DNA of 64,000 bases from a bacterium BMS3Bbin14 (lineage in GTDB: Bacteria > Desulfobacterota > Desulfobulbia > Desulfobulbales > Desulfobulbaceae). Below are positions 15,306 to 23,739 of this stretch, one piece after another. The position numbers and the translations under genes were made by a program. The DNA lies in contig BDTX01000021.1 in the NCBI GenBank assembly GCA_002897615.1, forward strand, positions 186,001-250,000, written 5' to 3'. The notes beneath the pieces are model-generated. The model saw only the letters and a list, made by a program, of their open reading frames with translations, searched no databases and was not told where the DNA came from. The stretch's first letter is position 1. The number at the start of each line of letters is the position of its first letter.

Positions 15306-16439
15306 ATGAGTATTTTGATATTTATATTATTCTTTTCAATTTTCCTGGTTTTTTATGCATACTTTGGCTACCCGTTGACTCTCCTGTTCCTGAGGTATAT
15401 CAAGGGAAGAAATCATTATCGTGACAGAATAAGCCTGCCGGTTACTCTTATTATAACGGTATTTAATGAAGAAAAGCGTATTCGGGAGAAATTGGAGAAT
15501 ACCCTGCAGCTTGAATATTCAGGGGGAACGTTGGAGGTTCTGGTGGCATCCGATGGTTCAACCGATGCCACCAACAGTATTGTCGCGGAATTCACTGATC
15601 GCGGAATCGGTCTGCTCAATATCACGCCGCGGAGTGGCAAGGAGAATGCCCAGAAGGTAGCGGTACAGCATGCGAATGGAGAGATTCTTGTTTTTTCGGA
15701 TGTTGCAACCAGGCTTGACTCGAATGCAATCCAGGAGATTGTTGCAAATTTCGCCGACCCGTCGGTAGGCTGTGTCAGCAGTGAAGATCGTCTCCTTAAC
15801 CAAGATGGTCAACCGAGCGGTGAAGGGTTATATGTTCGGTACGAAATGTGGCTTAGAAGGCTGGAGTCAAGCGTTAATTCGCTGGTTGGTTTAAGCGGCT
15901 CTTTTTTTGCCGCCAGAAAGGAAGTGTGCCGGGATTTCTCCGGCGATGTGCAAAGTGACTTCCGGACATTGTTGAGCAGCATTAAACTTGGCTTAAGAGG
16001 AGTAAGTGATCCTGCGGCCATCGGTTATTATCTGGATGTTGCAAATGAGAAATATGAACTTGAGAGGAAAGTTCGGACTGTTGTCAGGGGAATAACCGTA
16101 TTTTTCGGCCACTTGGAGTTTTTGAATCCTTTCAGGTATGGTTTGTTTGCATATCAATTCTTCTGCCACAAATTATTGCGCTGGCTGGTACCCTTTTTTT
16201 TGATATCCGCCTTGGTTGCAAATGTATGCCTGGCGTTGAACTCATTCTTCTTTCAGCTTTTATTGTTTGGCCAGCTGTTGTTTTACGGCCTGGGCATCTT
16301 GAGCTGGAAGACGCAAAAGTTACATGGCCTGCTCAAAACTCCCATGTTTTTCCTGATTGTTAATGCGGCGATATTCATTGCCTGGATCAAATACCTTAAA
16401 GGTGAACGTATCGTGCAGTGGACCCCGTCACAACGGTAA
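15306..16439 (+). CDS. Membrane-anchored family 2 glycosyltransferase
   Basis: A 377-residue inverting GT2 enzyme. An N-terminal membrane helix (~3-30) is followed by the catalytic domain, with TLIITVFNEEKRIREKL, VASDGSTDATNS (~80), FSDVATRLDSNAI (DxD-like, ~130) and a SSEDR motif. At the end are three to four membrane helices. This layout fits enzymes that extend or polymerise sugars at the inner membrane, such as exopolysaccharide or hyaluronan-like synthases. The substrate cannot be read. It lies 2.4 kb upstream of the asnB cluster and may belong to the same envelope-glycan locus. Confidence 0.85.
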   Translation: MSILIFILFFSIFLVFYAYFGYPLTLLFLRYIKGRNHYRDRISLPVTLIITVFNEEKRIREKLENTLQLEYSGGTLEVLVASDGSTDATNSIVAEFTDRGIGLLNITPRSGKENAQKVAVQHANGEILVFSDVATRLDSNAIQEIVANFADPSVGCVSSEDRLLNQDGQPSGEGLYVRYEMWLRRLESSVNSLVGLSGSFFAARKEVCRDFSGDVQSDFRTLLSSIKLGLRGVSDPAAIGYYLDVANEKYELERKVRTVVRGITVFFGHLEFLNPFRYGLFAYQFFCHKLLRWLVPFFLISALVANVCLALNSFFFQLLLFGQLLFYGLGILSWKTQKLHGLLKTPMFFLIVNAAIFIAWIKYLKGERIVQWTPSQR

Positions 16440-16473
16440 GGGGGGCAAAAGCGAAATGCAATGTGGGACGGCT

Positions 16474-18084
16474 CTACTCGATTTCTTTTATTAAAATTAA
16501 TTTAGGAGCTTTATGTAAGGTATAGCGGACGACCAGTTTGGGCCGAATGGCCGCATCCTGGTTTTCCGATGCCGCAAACTCCCTTCCGGTTTCAATTGCT
16601 GTTGTTTCTCCCTCGATCAAGAGCCCGTGATTCGTGGACGGGTCGCGGACCCACTCCTGGACCATCCTGGTGACCAGCCAGGAGCGGTAGCCGTTCCGGG
16701 TATCCAGCAGAACCGTGTTCTCAGGTGGCCCAATATCCGCCAGTCCCAATGGCACATCGTTGTAAGTTGTATTGGCGGGAACCGGAGTCCATGGTTCGCC
16801 ATTGTAAGCATTGTAACCTGATACCTGGCCGATTTGCGGGTCCTTGCCGGTAATTTTGTGGATACTGTTGTTGTATTCGGCCTCGCCGTTAGAGCCTGTC
16901 TGGTAGAGGTAAAGCCTTGCTTCCTGAATGGTAGCGGAACTGGGAATGCTTGCCAGGTCAGCCTTTATGATAATAGTGTTCGCGATTTTGTGAGGAGCGG
17001 GAGATGACCAGGAATAGGTTATGAGTGTGTCGGCAGCCGCATTAACGTTGTGATTGATGTCTGTGTAGGTGTCGGCGAGGGTTCCCGAATAATCGGCATC
17101 CGGGGTATCGCCGAATATTTTGGTGACTGTGGATGCCGGCAGTATGTCGACCTTTACGGTAGCCGTGTTCGAGTCGACGGTGCCGTCGTTGACCTTGAAG
17201 GAGAACGAATCGTTGCCGGTGGTATCGGTGTTCGGGGTGTAGGTGAACGCGCCTGTCGCCTGGTTGTTGATAACGGCGCTGCCAAGGGTTCCGTTGGTGA
17301 CGATGGAGTAGGTAAGGGCGTCGCCGTCGGGGTCGTTGGCGCTGAGCTGTCCTGTTACCGGTGAGTTTTCATTGGTAGAGATGGATGCGCCCGAGGCTGT
17401 CGGCGGTCCATTGGCGGCGGCAGTGGCGGCAATGGCGACATTGACGGTAGCCGTGTTCGAGTCGACGGTGCCGTCGTTGACCTTGAAAGAGAAGGAATCG
17501 TTGCCGGTGGCATCGGTGTTCGGGGTATAGGTGAATGCGCCTGTTGCCTGGTTGTTGATAACGGCGCTGCCAAGGGTTCCGTTGGTGACGATGGAGTAGG
17601 TAAGGGCGTCGCCGTCGGGGTCGTTGGCGCTGAGCTGTCCTGTTACCGGTGAGTTTTCATTGGTAGAGATGGATGCGCCCGAGGCTGTCGGCGGTCTGTT
17701 CGCGGAAACGGGAGGTAAGACAATTTCTGTTGCATAGCCGCTTTCCTGGGAACCGGCATAGGCGGTGAGAGTAAAATAATAGGTTTCGGTGTCTGACAGG
17801 CCGTGCAGGGTAAAAGAAGTGACATTGCCGGTTGTTACAGGAGATGAGCCCTCGGTGGCGCCGGTGCCGTCATAAGGCGCGCCGCTGGTTCCTGTTTTGT
17901 AATAGAGCTTGTAACCGTCTACGGTGCCAGTGTTTGCCGTCCAGACGAATGAGACATCGCGGCCGAATGAACTGGTAATCGGCAGCAATAAAAATGAGAT
18001 GCCGGCCAGGAGCCATATCCATAATATGCATCGAGTGCTGCTGCTTATGAAATTATTGTATGGTATCATTGTTATGAGTTCCAT
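16474..18084 (-). CDS. Secreted FN3 / cadherin-like repeat / DNRLRE protein
   Basis: A large secreted protein of ~536 residues. A signal sequence or anchor (IWLLAGISFLLLPITSS) precedes a fibronectin III-like domain (VDGYKLYYKTGTSG... TETYYFTLTAYAG). Two almost identical 96-residue cadherin-like/VCBS repeats follow (each NENSPVTGQLSANDPDGD ... NDSFSFKVNDGTVDSNT). The C-terminal DNRLRE-like domain shows ATIQEARLYLYQTG, MVQEWVRDPSTNHGLLIEG and ENQDAAIRPKLVVRY. Such proteins act in adhesion or cell-surface and biofilm structures. ATG 18084 was chosen, with ATG 18069 also possible. It is opposite in strand to its neighbours and ends 35 bp from the GT2 stop. Confidence 0.75.
   Translation of the reverse strand: MELITMIPYNNFISSSTRCILWIWLLAGISFLLLPITSSFGRDVSFVWTANTGTVDGYKLYYKTGTSGAPYDGTGATEGSSPVTTGNVTSFTLHGLSDTETYYFTLTAYAGSQESGYATEIVLPPVSANRPPTASGASISTNENSPVTGQLSANDPDGDALTYSIVTNGTLGSAVINNQATGAFTYTPNTDATGNDSFSFKVNDGTVDSNTATVNVAIAATAAANGPPTASGASISTNENSPVTGQLSANDPDGDALTYSIVTNGTLGSAVINNQATGAFTYTPNTDTTGNDSFSFKVNDGTVDSNTATVKVDILPASTVTKIFGDTPDADYSGTLADTYTDINHNVNAAADTLITYSWSSPAPHKIANTIIIKADLASIPSSATIQEARLYLYQTGSNGEAEYNNSIHKITGKDPQIGQVSGYNAYNGEPWTPVPANTTYNDVPLGLADIGPPENTVLLDTRNGYRSWLVTRMVQEWVRDPSTNHGLLIEGETTAIETGREFAASENQDAAIRPKLVVRYTLHKAPKLILIKEIE
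17156..17695 (-). repeat. Tandem 288-bp repeat coding the two cadherin-like domains
   Basis: Two copies of a ~252-bp segment (17156-17407 and 17444-17695), 288 bp (96 codons) apart, differ at only a handful of bases. Most changes are synonymous third positions. This points to a recent in-frame duplication or ongoing gene conversion. Confidence 0.9.
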
Positions 18085-18199
18085 GAGTCGCAAAAAAGCA
18101 ACAGTTGTTATAAAAAGCCAGAGCCTTTCTGTTGTTCATTTCTTTTGTTCCGTTTTATCCCTGGAGCGACCTCGGTAGAAGTTGCTTGGAGTTTATCTG

Positions 18200-18262
18200 G
18201 TAACTGTCAATAATGGCCGATGCCGCCGGTACGGTTTGAAACTCTGTTATTCCTCATCGTAG
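18200..18262. repeat. Degenerate relative of the family 2 flanking sequence
   Basis: GGTTTGAAACTCTGTTATTCCT (split across 18233-18254) resembles the sequence beside hairpin element E (38779-38800), and GTAACTGTCA lies upstream. No hairpin is intact. Confidence 0.25.
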
Positions 18263-18280
18263 CAGTATTTATATAATTTA

Positions 18281-18481
18281 TTATATCATATATTTTGTCA
18301 TAAGTGCCAACGGAAAGGATGATGGCATGATCATTGGTCTCTGTACGTTCCCCTTAAGGACAGGCCGCATTACGTTTTTGTTATTAGGGGCCGGGCCGGC
18401 AGCGGTCGCATCCCCTGCCGCTGCAGCTGCGGCCGCGACAAAATAGAGGGTAATAATGAAGACAAGACTGGTAAAACTCAT
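18281..18481 (-). CDS. Possible small secreted protein
   Basis: A 66-codon frame, MSFTSLVFIITLYFV followed by a run of alanines and AGDATAAGPAP. It has the form of a signal peptide followed by a short Pro/Lys-rich tail. There is no recognised family, no strong ribosome-binding site, and the frame lies in a 739-bp stretch without other genes. It could be chance. Confidence 0.25.
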   Translation of the reverse strand: MSFTSLVFIITLYFVAAAAAAAGDATAAGPAPNNKNVMRPVLKGNVQRPMIMPSSFPLALMTKYMI

Positions 18482-18524
18482 ATTAATTCAGACGGCAGAG
18501 CATGACAACGTGATCGATTTGATC

Positions 18525-18648
18525 CTGAATGGATAATTGCTATACTGTTTCAAAGCAAATATTATGCCAAGCCTGAACGCGTGTCGCACCGCGTCCCGGG
18601 CCTCCCCCGGTTTGCGCAGCTCCGTACTCGAGCCGTCACGGATCCCGG
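18525..18648 (+). mobile_element. Probable decayed family 1 element
   Basis: The left end CCTGAATGGATAATTG and right end GAGCCGTCACGGATCCCGG are 124 bp apart, the family's short-form length. The interior no longer matches the family core. The remainder of the 18.1-18.8 kb gap shows no gene I can support apart from the doubtful small frame. Confidence 0.35.
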
Positions 18649-18823
18649 ATTATTTTAACGTCGAACCGGTCATTGCCTCCGTGCTTTCATGAATGCCTGC
18701 CGATTATTTATTTTCTTGATAGGTTTTGTCAGGATAACTCCTCGCTTTTTTAGCTCTTTTGGGGGATAATTCAGGCTGGCGGAACGAAGTCGACCAATTC
18801 AAAGGAGTAAGGCGTTCTCGGTC

Positions 18824-20788
18824 ATGTGTGGAATTGCCGGATTTTTTAACTTAAACAGCAATCATCGTCCTGGCCAGTCGGTTCTTGAGCGGATGATTTT
18901 TCCGGTCCGGCACCGGGGGCCGGATGGTTTTGGTTTTTACCTCGGCGACAGGGCGGGCCTGGCGCATGCCAGATTGTCTATCATCGACCTTGAGGGGGGC
19001 TGGCAGCCGCTTGCAAATGAAGATCAATCCTTGTGGATTATTTTTAATGGTGAAATCTTCAATTATCCCGAACTCCGTCAGGGACTCGAAAACCGGGGCC
19101 ATATATTTTCAACTAACTCTGATACCGAGGTCATTGTTCATCTCTTTGAAGAAAAAGGCCGGGACTGCCTGGATGAATTAAACGGCCAGTTTGCCCTGGC
19201 CATTTATAATGTCCATGAAAAAGAACTTTTTCTGGCCCGGGACAGGATGGGAATAAGGCCTCTTTTTTACACCTTTCATGATGGCTGTTTCTATTTCGGC
19301 TCAGAGGTCAAGTCAATTTTTAATGCTGACCCTTCGGTGCCAAGGCGGTTCAACCCGCAAGTCCTCAGCGAGATTTTTACCTTCTGGATGCCAGCCGCCG
19401 ATGAAACGGTCTTCGAGTCTGTTTATCAACTTTCGCCCGGTCACTGGATGCGGGTCGACATGGCAGGTGTCCATGCTCCCGAACAGTACTGGGAGATCCC
19501 TTTTAACCCGGACCCCGATGGCGCGGTGTCCGAACATGAATATGCGGAAGAACTGCGCGAACTGCTCATTGATGCGGTTCGTTTGCGTCTGCGGGCCGAT
19601 GTCCCTGTCGGGGCCTACCTGAGCGGCGGCCTTGATTCCTCCGCCATTACTTCGCTGATCAAAAATTACACGAACAACCCTCTCAAGACTTTCTCCGTAG
19701 CCTTTGCCGACAAGGTCTATGATGAACGGCAGGAGCAGGGAGAAATGGTGCGATACCTGGGTACCGATCACCATGAGGTGGTCTGCACCTATGACACCAT
19801 TGCCGAATTTTTTCCCGATGTCGTCTGGCACGCGGAAGTTCCTGTCTTGCGTACGGCTCCGGCTCCCCTGTACATGTTGTCGGAGCTGGTCAGGCAAAAT
19901 CATTACAAGGTGGTTTTAACCGGTGAAGGGGCGGATGAGATCCTGGGCGGCTATGATATTTTCAAGGAGGCCAAAACCCGGTTTTTTATTCATCGCGACC
20001 TGAATTCCTCCCTGCGGCCCCGGTTGCTCACGCGGCTTTATCCCTACCTTGCTCTTTCCCCCACCAGGTCGGCGGAATATGCCCGCAAATTTTTTGATAC
20101 GGGGGCCGATGTTACGGATTTGTTTTATGCCCACCGTCCGCGTTGGAAAACCACGGCCCGCACCCATGTTTTTCTTGCCGACCGGATCACGCAGGGTGCC
20201 GGTCGACCGGAGCAGCGACTGGCTGCTATTGCGCCCTCTCTGGCGGGACTGGATTATTTCCTGCGGGCACAATTTTTAGAGTCGAAATTGTTACTGGGGA
20301 ATTATCTTCTCTGTTCCCAGGGTGACCGGATGGCCATGGCACATTCAGTGGAAGGACGATTTCCATTTCTTGATCATCGGGTTGTCGACCTTGCCGGCCG
20401 TATTCCGGCAAAACTCAAAATGAAAGCACTTAATGAAAAAAATATATTAAAACTGGCAATGCGGGATATTTTACCTGAAAATATAGTAAAACGAAAAAAG
20501 CAGCCATATATGGCCCCTGATATCTTAAGTTTTTTCAGGGATGGGGAGCCCGAATATCTTGAATATTACCTCTCTGGTTCAATGTTGCGGGCGGCCGGGG
20601 TCTTCAAGCCCGCCGCTGTCTGCAAACTCCTGGCAAAGTGCAGGAAGAAAAGCCGGCAGGGATTTAGTGAAAATATGGCATTTGTCGGTATATTATCCAC
20701 CCAGATCGTATATGATAAATTTTTGAAAAATTTTAATGTTGATATGCCTCCGCGGCTGCAGAATGTAAGAGTGTTGTCCCAGGATTAA
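18824..20788 (+). CDS. asnB: Asparagine synthetase (glutamine-hydrolysing) family protein
   Basis: A 654-residue protein starting MCGIAGFFN. After Met removal Cys2 is the nucleophile of the class II glutaminase domain, with HRGPDGFGFY, HARLSIID, NGEIFNYPELR and SNSDTEV. The synthetase domain has YLSGGLDSSAIT (~264-275, ATP-pyrophosphatase loop), GEGADEILGGYD and an SVEGRFPFLDHR motif. It makes an amide from a carboxylate using glutamine and ATP. The next gene encodes an acyl carrier protein and then an acyl-AMP ligase, so the natural substrate may be a carrier-bound or glycan carboxylate rather than free aspartate. AAAGGAG lies ~16 bases before the ATG, further than ideal. Confidence 0.9.
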   Translation: MCGIAGFFNLNSNHRPGQSVLERMIFPVRHRGPDGFGFYLGDRAGLAHARLSIIDLEGGWQPLANEDQSLWIIFNGEIFNYPELRQGLENRGHIFSTNSDTEVIVHLFEEKGRDCLDELNGQFALAIYNVHEKELFLARDRMGIRPLFYTFHDGCFYFGSEVKSIFNADPSVPRRFNPQVLSEIFTFWMPAADETVFESVYQLSPGHWMRVDMAGVHAPEQYWEIPFNPDPDGAVSEHEYAEELRELLIDAVRLRLRADVPVGAYLSGGLDSSAITSLIKNYTNNPLKTFSVAFADKVYDERQEQGEMVRYLGTDHHEVVCTYDTIAEFFPDVVWHAEVPVLRTAPAPLYMLSELVRQNHYKVVLTGEGADEILGGYDIFKEAKTRFFIHRDLNSSLRPRLLTRLYPYLALSPTRSAEYARKFFDTGADVTDLFYAHRPRWKTTARTHVFLADRITQGAGRPEQRLAAIAPSLAGLDYFLRAQFLESKLLLGNYLLCSQGDRMAMAHSVEGRFPFLDHRVVDLAGRIPAKLKMKALNEKNILKLAMRDILPENIVKRKKQPYMAPDILSFFRDGEPEYLEYYLSGSMLRAAGVFKPAAVCKLLAKCRKKSRQGFSENMAFVGILSTQIVYDKFLKNFNVDMPPRLQNVRVLSQD

Positions 20789-20943
20789 GGTGGAAGACTG
20801 TTCCGCTACGCCCGCCTGCCAATCTAATGGCCCGCGCCAAAAAAGACGCCACCTTGTCGCATCCCGGCTGTCTTTCGTCGATCCTCAATCGCAGCATTCA
20901 ACCCGGATCCGGCTGCCTGAGTATTTAAAAAGTAGAGGTGAAT

Positions 20944-21216
20944 ATGTCCACGACTGTTGATGCCATCAGGACCTTCATTTTTGAGAATTTTCTTTTTGAC
21001 GCTGATGATGATGGTTTGCAAAATGATGATTCATTTTTGGATAAAGGAATTATTGATTCTACCGGCGTGCTGGAACTGGTCGAATGGCTCGAAGATGAAT
21101 TCGGTGTCCCGGTAGAAGATGAAGAGTTGCTTCCTGAGAATCTTGATAGCGTCAACCAGCTGGCTGCTTTTATTGCAAGGAAGAAAGAATATATCTCCTC
21201 CGGGGAGGGTAAATAA
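20944..21216 (+). CDS. Acyl carrier protein
   Basis: A 90-residue acidic four-helix carrier. The phosphopantetheine-attachment serine is Ser39 in DKGIIDSTGVLELVEWL, the usual DS(L/T) site ahead of a hydrophobic helix. Acidic helix II and the DSVNQLAAFI tail fit the fold. The ATG at 20944 is preceded by AGAGGTGA; an upstream GTG would add only two residues. It lies between asnB and an acyl-AMP ligase, so it is a dedicated carrier of this cluster rather than the fatty-acid synthesis ACP, which usually sits near fab genes. Confidence 0.9.
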   Translation: MSTTVDAIRTFIFENFLFDADDDGLQNDDSFLDKGIIDSTGVLELVEWLEDEFGVPVEDEELLPENLDSVNQLAAFIARKKEYISSGEGK

Positions 21217-21260
21217 ACAGGTCCTTGGAATTCGTGCCCTGAAGCCGGGATGAAAAAACG

Positions 21261-22832
21261 ATGATAAAAAAACCGCAGCGTCTTTTACGTGAAGGAATGC
21301 TGGAAAATGCCGCCCTGCACCCGGAAAAAACGGCGCTCGTTATTCAGGGTGAATCTTTCACCTATGGACAGCTGGCAGACGGGGCTTTACGGCTTGCCTC
21401 GGCGCTTGTCGATCACGGGGTGCGGCGCGGCGACCGGGTCGCCATCTACATGGATAATACCTGGCCCTGCGTGCTGTCCACGTATGGAACCTTGTTGGCC
21501 GGCGCGGTTTTCCTGCTGATTAATCCTCAAACTAAGCAGGAAAAGCTTAGATTTATCCTGGAAGACAGCGAAGCGGCAATCTTAATCAGTGACAGTCATC
21601 TGGAAAATATCTTTATTCCTGCCGTAAACAGGGCGCCTGCGGTCCGGACCGTCTTGGTTGCCGGAGATATTGCGCAAGCCGGACAGGAGATTGCCGCAGG
21701 GGTCGAGGCCCTGGCGGACATTTTGGCACATACCCCGCCCTTAAAAGAGCCGGTCTTTACAATTCCCAATGATCTGGCCGCGCTCATCTACACCTCCGGC
21801 AGTACCGGTACCCCTAAAGGGGTGATGCAGACCCACCAGTCAATGGTATTTGCGGCCTGGAGTTTGATTGAATATCTGCGACTGTCGGAAGATGATAGAA
21901 TTATGCTTTTTTTGCCCCTCGCCTTTGACTACGGTCTTTATCAGCTTCTCATGACGATGAAGTTGGGCGCCACTTTAATCGTTGAGCGCTCTTTTGCTTT
22001 CCCGGCCGTAGTTTACAAGCGGCTAATCGAGCAACGGGCGACCGTATTCCCGGGGGTGCCGACAATTTTTTCAATGCTTCTGGAAACGTATAAAAGGAAG
22101 GCGATCTCCTTTCCTGATATTGCCAGGGTTACAAACACGGCGGCAGCGCTTCCGGTCGAATATATTCCTTTTTTGAAAAAAATTTTCCCCAATGCCCTGA
22201 TCTTCAAAATGTATGGTCTGACGGAATGCAAAAGGGTTTCGTACCTGGAGCCGGAATTGCTTGATAGTAAACCGGGCTCGGTGGGAAAGGCCATCCCCGG
22301 TACCGAGACATTTTTGTTAAGCCCGGCCGGGGATGCCGTCGGGCCGGAGACCCCCGGGATTCTGCATGTTCGCGGCCCGCATATTATGGCGGGCTATTGG
22401 CGCCGGCCCGAGTTGTCGGGGCAAATGCTTAAGGCCGGGGACCTGCCGGGGGAGCGGATATTATGCACCCATGACTGGTTCAAATATGACAAAGACGGAT
22501 TTTTATATTTTGTCGGCCGCAGCGATGACATCATTAAGACCCGTGGAGAAAAAGTAAGTCCGGTTGAGATTGAGAATGTTTTGCATGGCATCAGCGGAAT
22601 CAAGGAGGCGGTAGTCATTGGTGTTCCCGACGCAACCCTGGGTCAGGCTATTCATGCCTTTGTTGTCGTGGCAGAGTCGGCCGGTTTGACCGATGGGAAA
22701 ATCAAGAAAATATGTATGTCAAATCTGGAAAATTTTATGATTCCGCAACACGTTACCTTGGTCGATGAAATGCCGCAGAGCCCAAACGGCAAAATCGACA
22801 AGAAAAAATTGCTTGAGTCAGGGCGGGCATGA
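21261..22832 (+). CDS. Acyl-AMP ligase (acyl-CoA/ACP synthetase family)
   Basis: A 523-residue ANL-superfamily adenylating enzyme that activates a carboxylate with ATP and passes it to a thiol. Motifs are IYTSGSTGTPKGVMQTH (~176-192), MYGLTECKRVS (A5), VGRSDDIIKTRGEKVSPVEI (~417-436, hinge and A8) and the catalytic lysine in SPNGKIDKKKL near the C terminus. It resembles the acyl-CoA ligases found in exosortase-associated polysaccharide loci. The adjacent acyl carrier protein is the likely acceptor. Its stop overlaps the next start (ATGA at 22829-22832), so the two are translationally coupled. Confidence 0.9.
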   Translation: MIKKPQRLLREGMLENAALHPEKTALVIQGESFTYGQLADGALRLASALVDHGVRRGDRVAIYMDNTWPCVLSTYGTLLAGAVFLLINPQTKQEKLRFILEDSEAAILISDSHLENIFIPAVNRAPAVRTVLVAGDIAQAGQEIAAGVEALADILAHTPPLKEPVFTIPNDLAALIYTSGSTGTPKGVMQTHQSMVFAAWSLIEYLRLSEDDRIMLFLPLAFDYGLYQLLMTMKLGATLIVERSFAFPAVVYKRLIEQRATVFPGVPTIFSMLLETYKRKAISFPDIARVTNTAAALPVEYIPFLKKIFPNALIFKMYGLTECKRVSYLEPELLDSKPGSVGKAIPGTETFLLSPAGDAVGPETPGILHVRGPHIMAGYWRRPELSGQMLKAGDLPGERILCTHDWFKYDKDGFLYFVGRSDDIIKTRGEKVSPVEIENVLHGISGIKEAVVIGVPDATLGQAIHAFVVVAESAGLTDGKIKKICMSNLENFMIPQHVTLVDEMPQSPNGKIDKKKLLESGRA

Positions 22833-23719
22833 ACAAGGATCAGACCTGGGCCAAGCTTCTCGCTTGTCTGCAGAAAGAATTAAAAACGCTGCCGGACAAA
22901 CCGGAAGAGAATCCGGAAACCACCTTGAAGGCCCTGTGGTTCAAGGCCGCCGGTGACGCAAAGTCCGCCGGGGCAGCGGCGGCCTTAATCGTGCCGGAGT
23001 TGACTGCCGAACAGGGCGAAGTCTTACTTGCCCTTGTCGCGCAACGCTTGAGCGGAACCCCTTTGGCCCATATCACCGGCTGGCAGCAATTTATGGGAGT
23101 CGATATGCCGGTCGGCCCGCAGGCTTTAGTACCCAGGCGGGAAACCGAGCTTCTGGGCCGGGCCGCTTTGCAACTCCTGGCTGACACAACCGGCATCGAT
23201 TTGAGGATTATCGATGTCTGCACCGGGGCCGGCAATCTCGCTGTCGCTATCGCCATGCATGAACCACGGGGCCGGGTGTTTGCCGCCGATTTATCAGGCG
23301 ATGCGGTGGCCCTGGCCCGGCAGAATGTAAAGGTGCACCGCCTGGAACATCAAGTCACAGTGAGAGAAGGCGATTTGCTGGCCCCTTTTGCTGCGGCAGA
23401 ATTTCATGGTAAAGTGAACCTGCTGATCTGTAATCCGCCTTACATCTCAACCGCAAAGGTCGGTACGATGGTTGACGAGATTTCCGCTCATGAACCCCGG
23501 CTTGCCTTTGATGGCGGACCCTTTGGCGTAAAGATCCTGCATCGCCTGATGACCGAGGCCCCGGTCTTTCTCCGGCCGGGCGGCTGGCTTGCCTTTGAGG
23601 TCGGCCTGGGACAGGGCCGGGCCATGGAGCGGCGGCTTAAGAAAAAACATGACTACCGCCAGGTCCGCAGGGTCTTGGATCACAATGGCAACATCCGGGT
23701 TTTGCTGGCCCAGGTATAA
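22829..23719 (+). CDS. PrmC/HemK-family methyltransferase
   Basis: A 296-residue SAM-dependent methyltransferase of the HemK/PrmC family, which methylates the side-chain amide of glutamine. It shows the N-terminal RLSGTPLAHITGWQQFMG, ALVPRRETELLG, the SAM site VCTGAGNLAVAIA, and the diagnostic NPPYIS (~210). The first ~75 residues are longer and more alanine/lysine-rich than in classical PrmC, and no prfA gene is nearby. Its place in an amide-forming, carrier-protein cluster suggests that it methylates a pathway product. That is inference, and release-factor methylation remains possible. Confidence 0.8.
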   Translation: MNKDQTWAKLLACLQKELKTLPDKPEENPETTLKALWFKAAGDAKSAGAAAALIVPELTAEQGEVLLALVAQRLSGTPLAHITGWQQFMGVDMPVGPQALVPRRETELLGRAALQLLADTTGIDLRIIDVCTGAGNLAVAIAMHEPRGRVFAADLSGDAVALARQNVKVHRLEHQVTVREGDLLAPFAAAEFHGKVNLLICNPPYISTAKVGTMVDEISAHEPRLAFDGGPFGVKILHRLMTEAPVFLRPGGWLAFEVGLGQGRAMERRLKKKHDYRQVRRVLDHNGNIRVLLAQV

Positions 23720-23739
23720 CATTGGTGCAGAGGGACAAA

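Noticed and set aside
20786-20855. A sixth GTAA-hairpin at the asnB stop (TAAGGTGG ... CCACCTT)
   Set aside because: The terminal arms pair for seven bases and begin at the stop codon, but the family core (CCATCTT, loop TATAG) and inner stem are missing.
23722-23739. TTG at 23722 as the start of the sugar amidotransferase
   Set aside because: AGAGGGA lies just before ATG 23740, and the family begins near MSKK.
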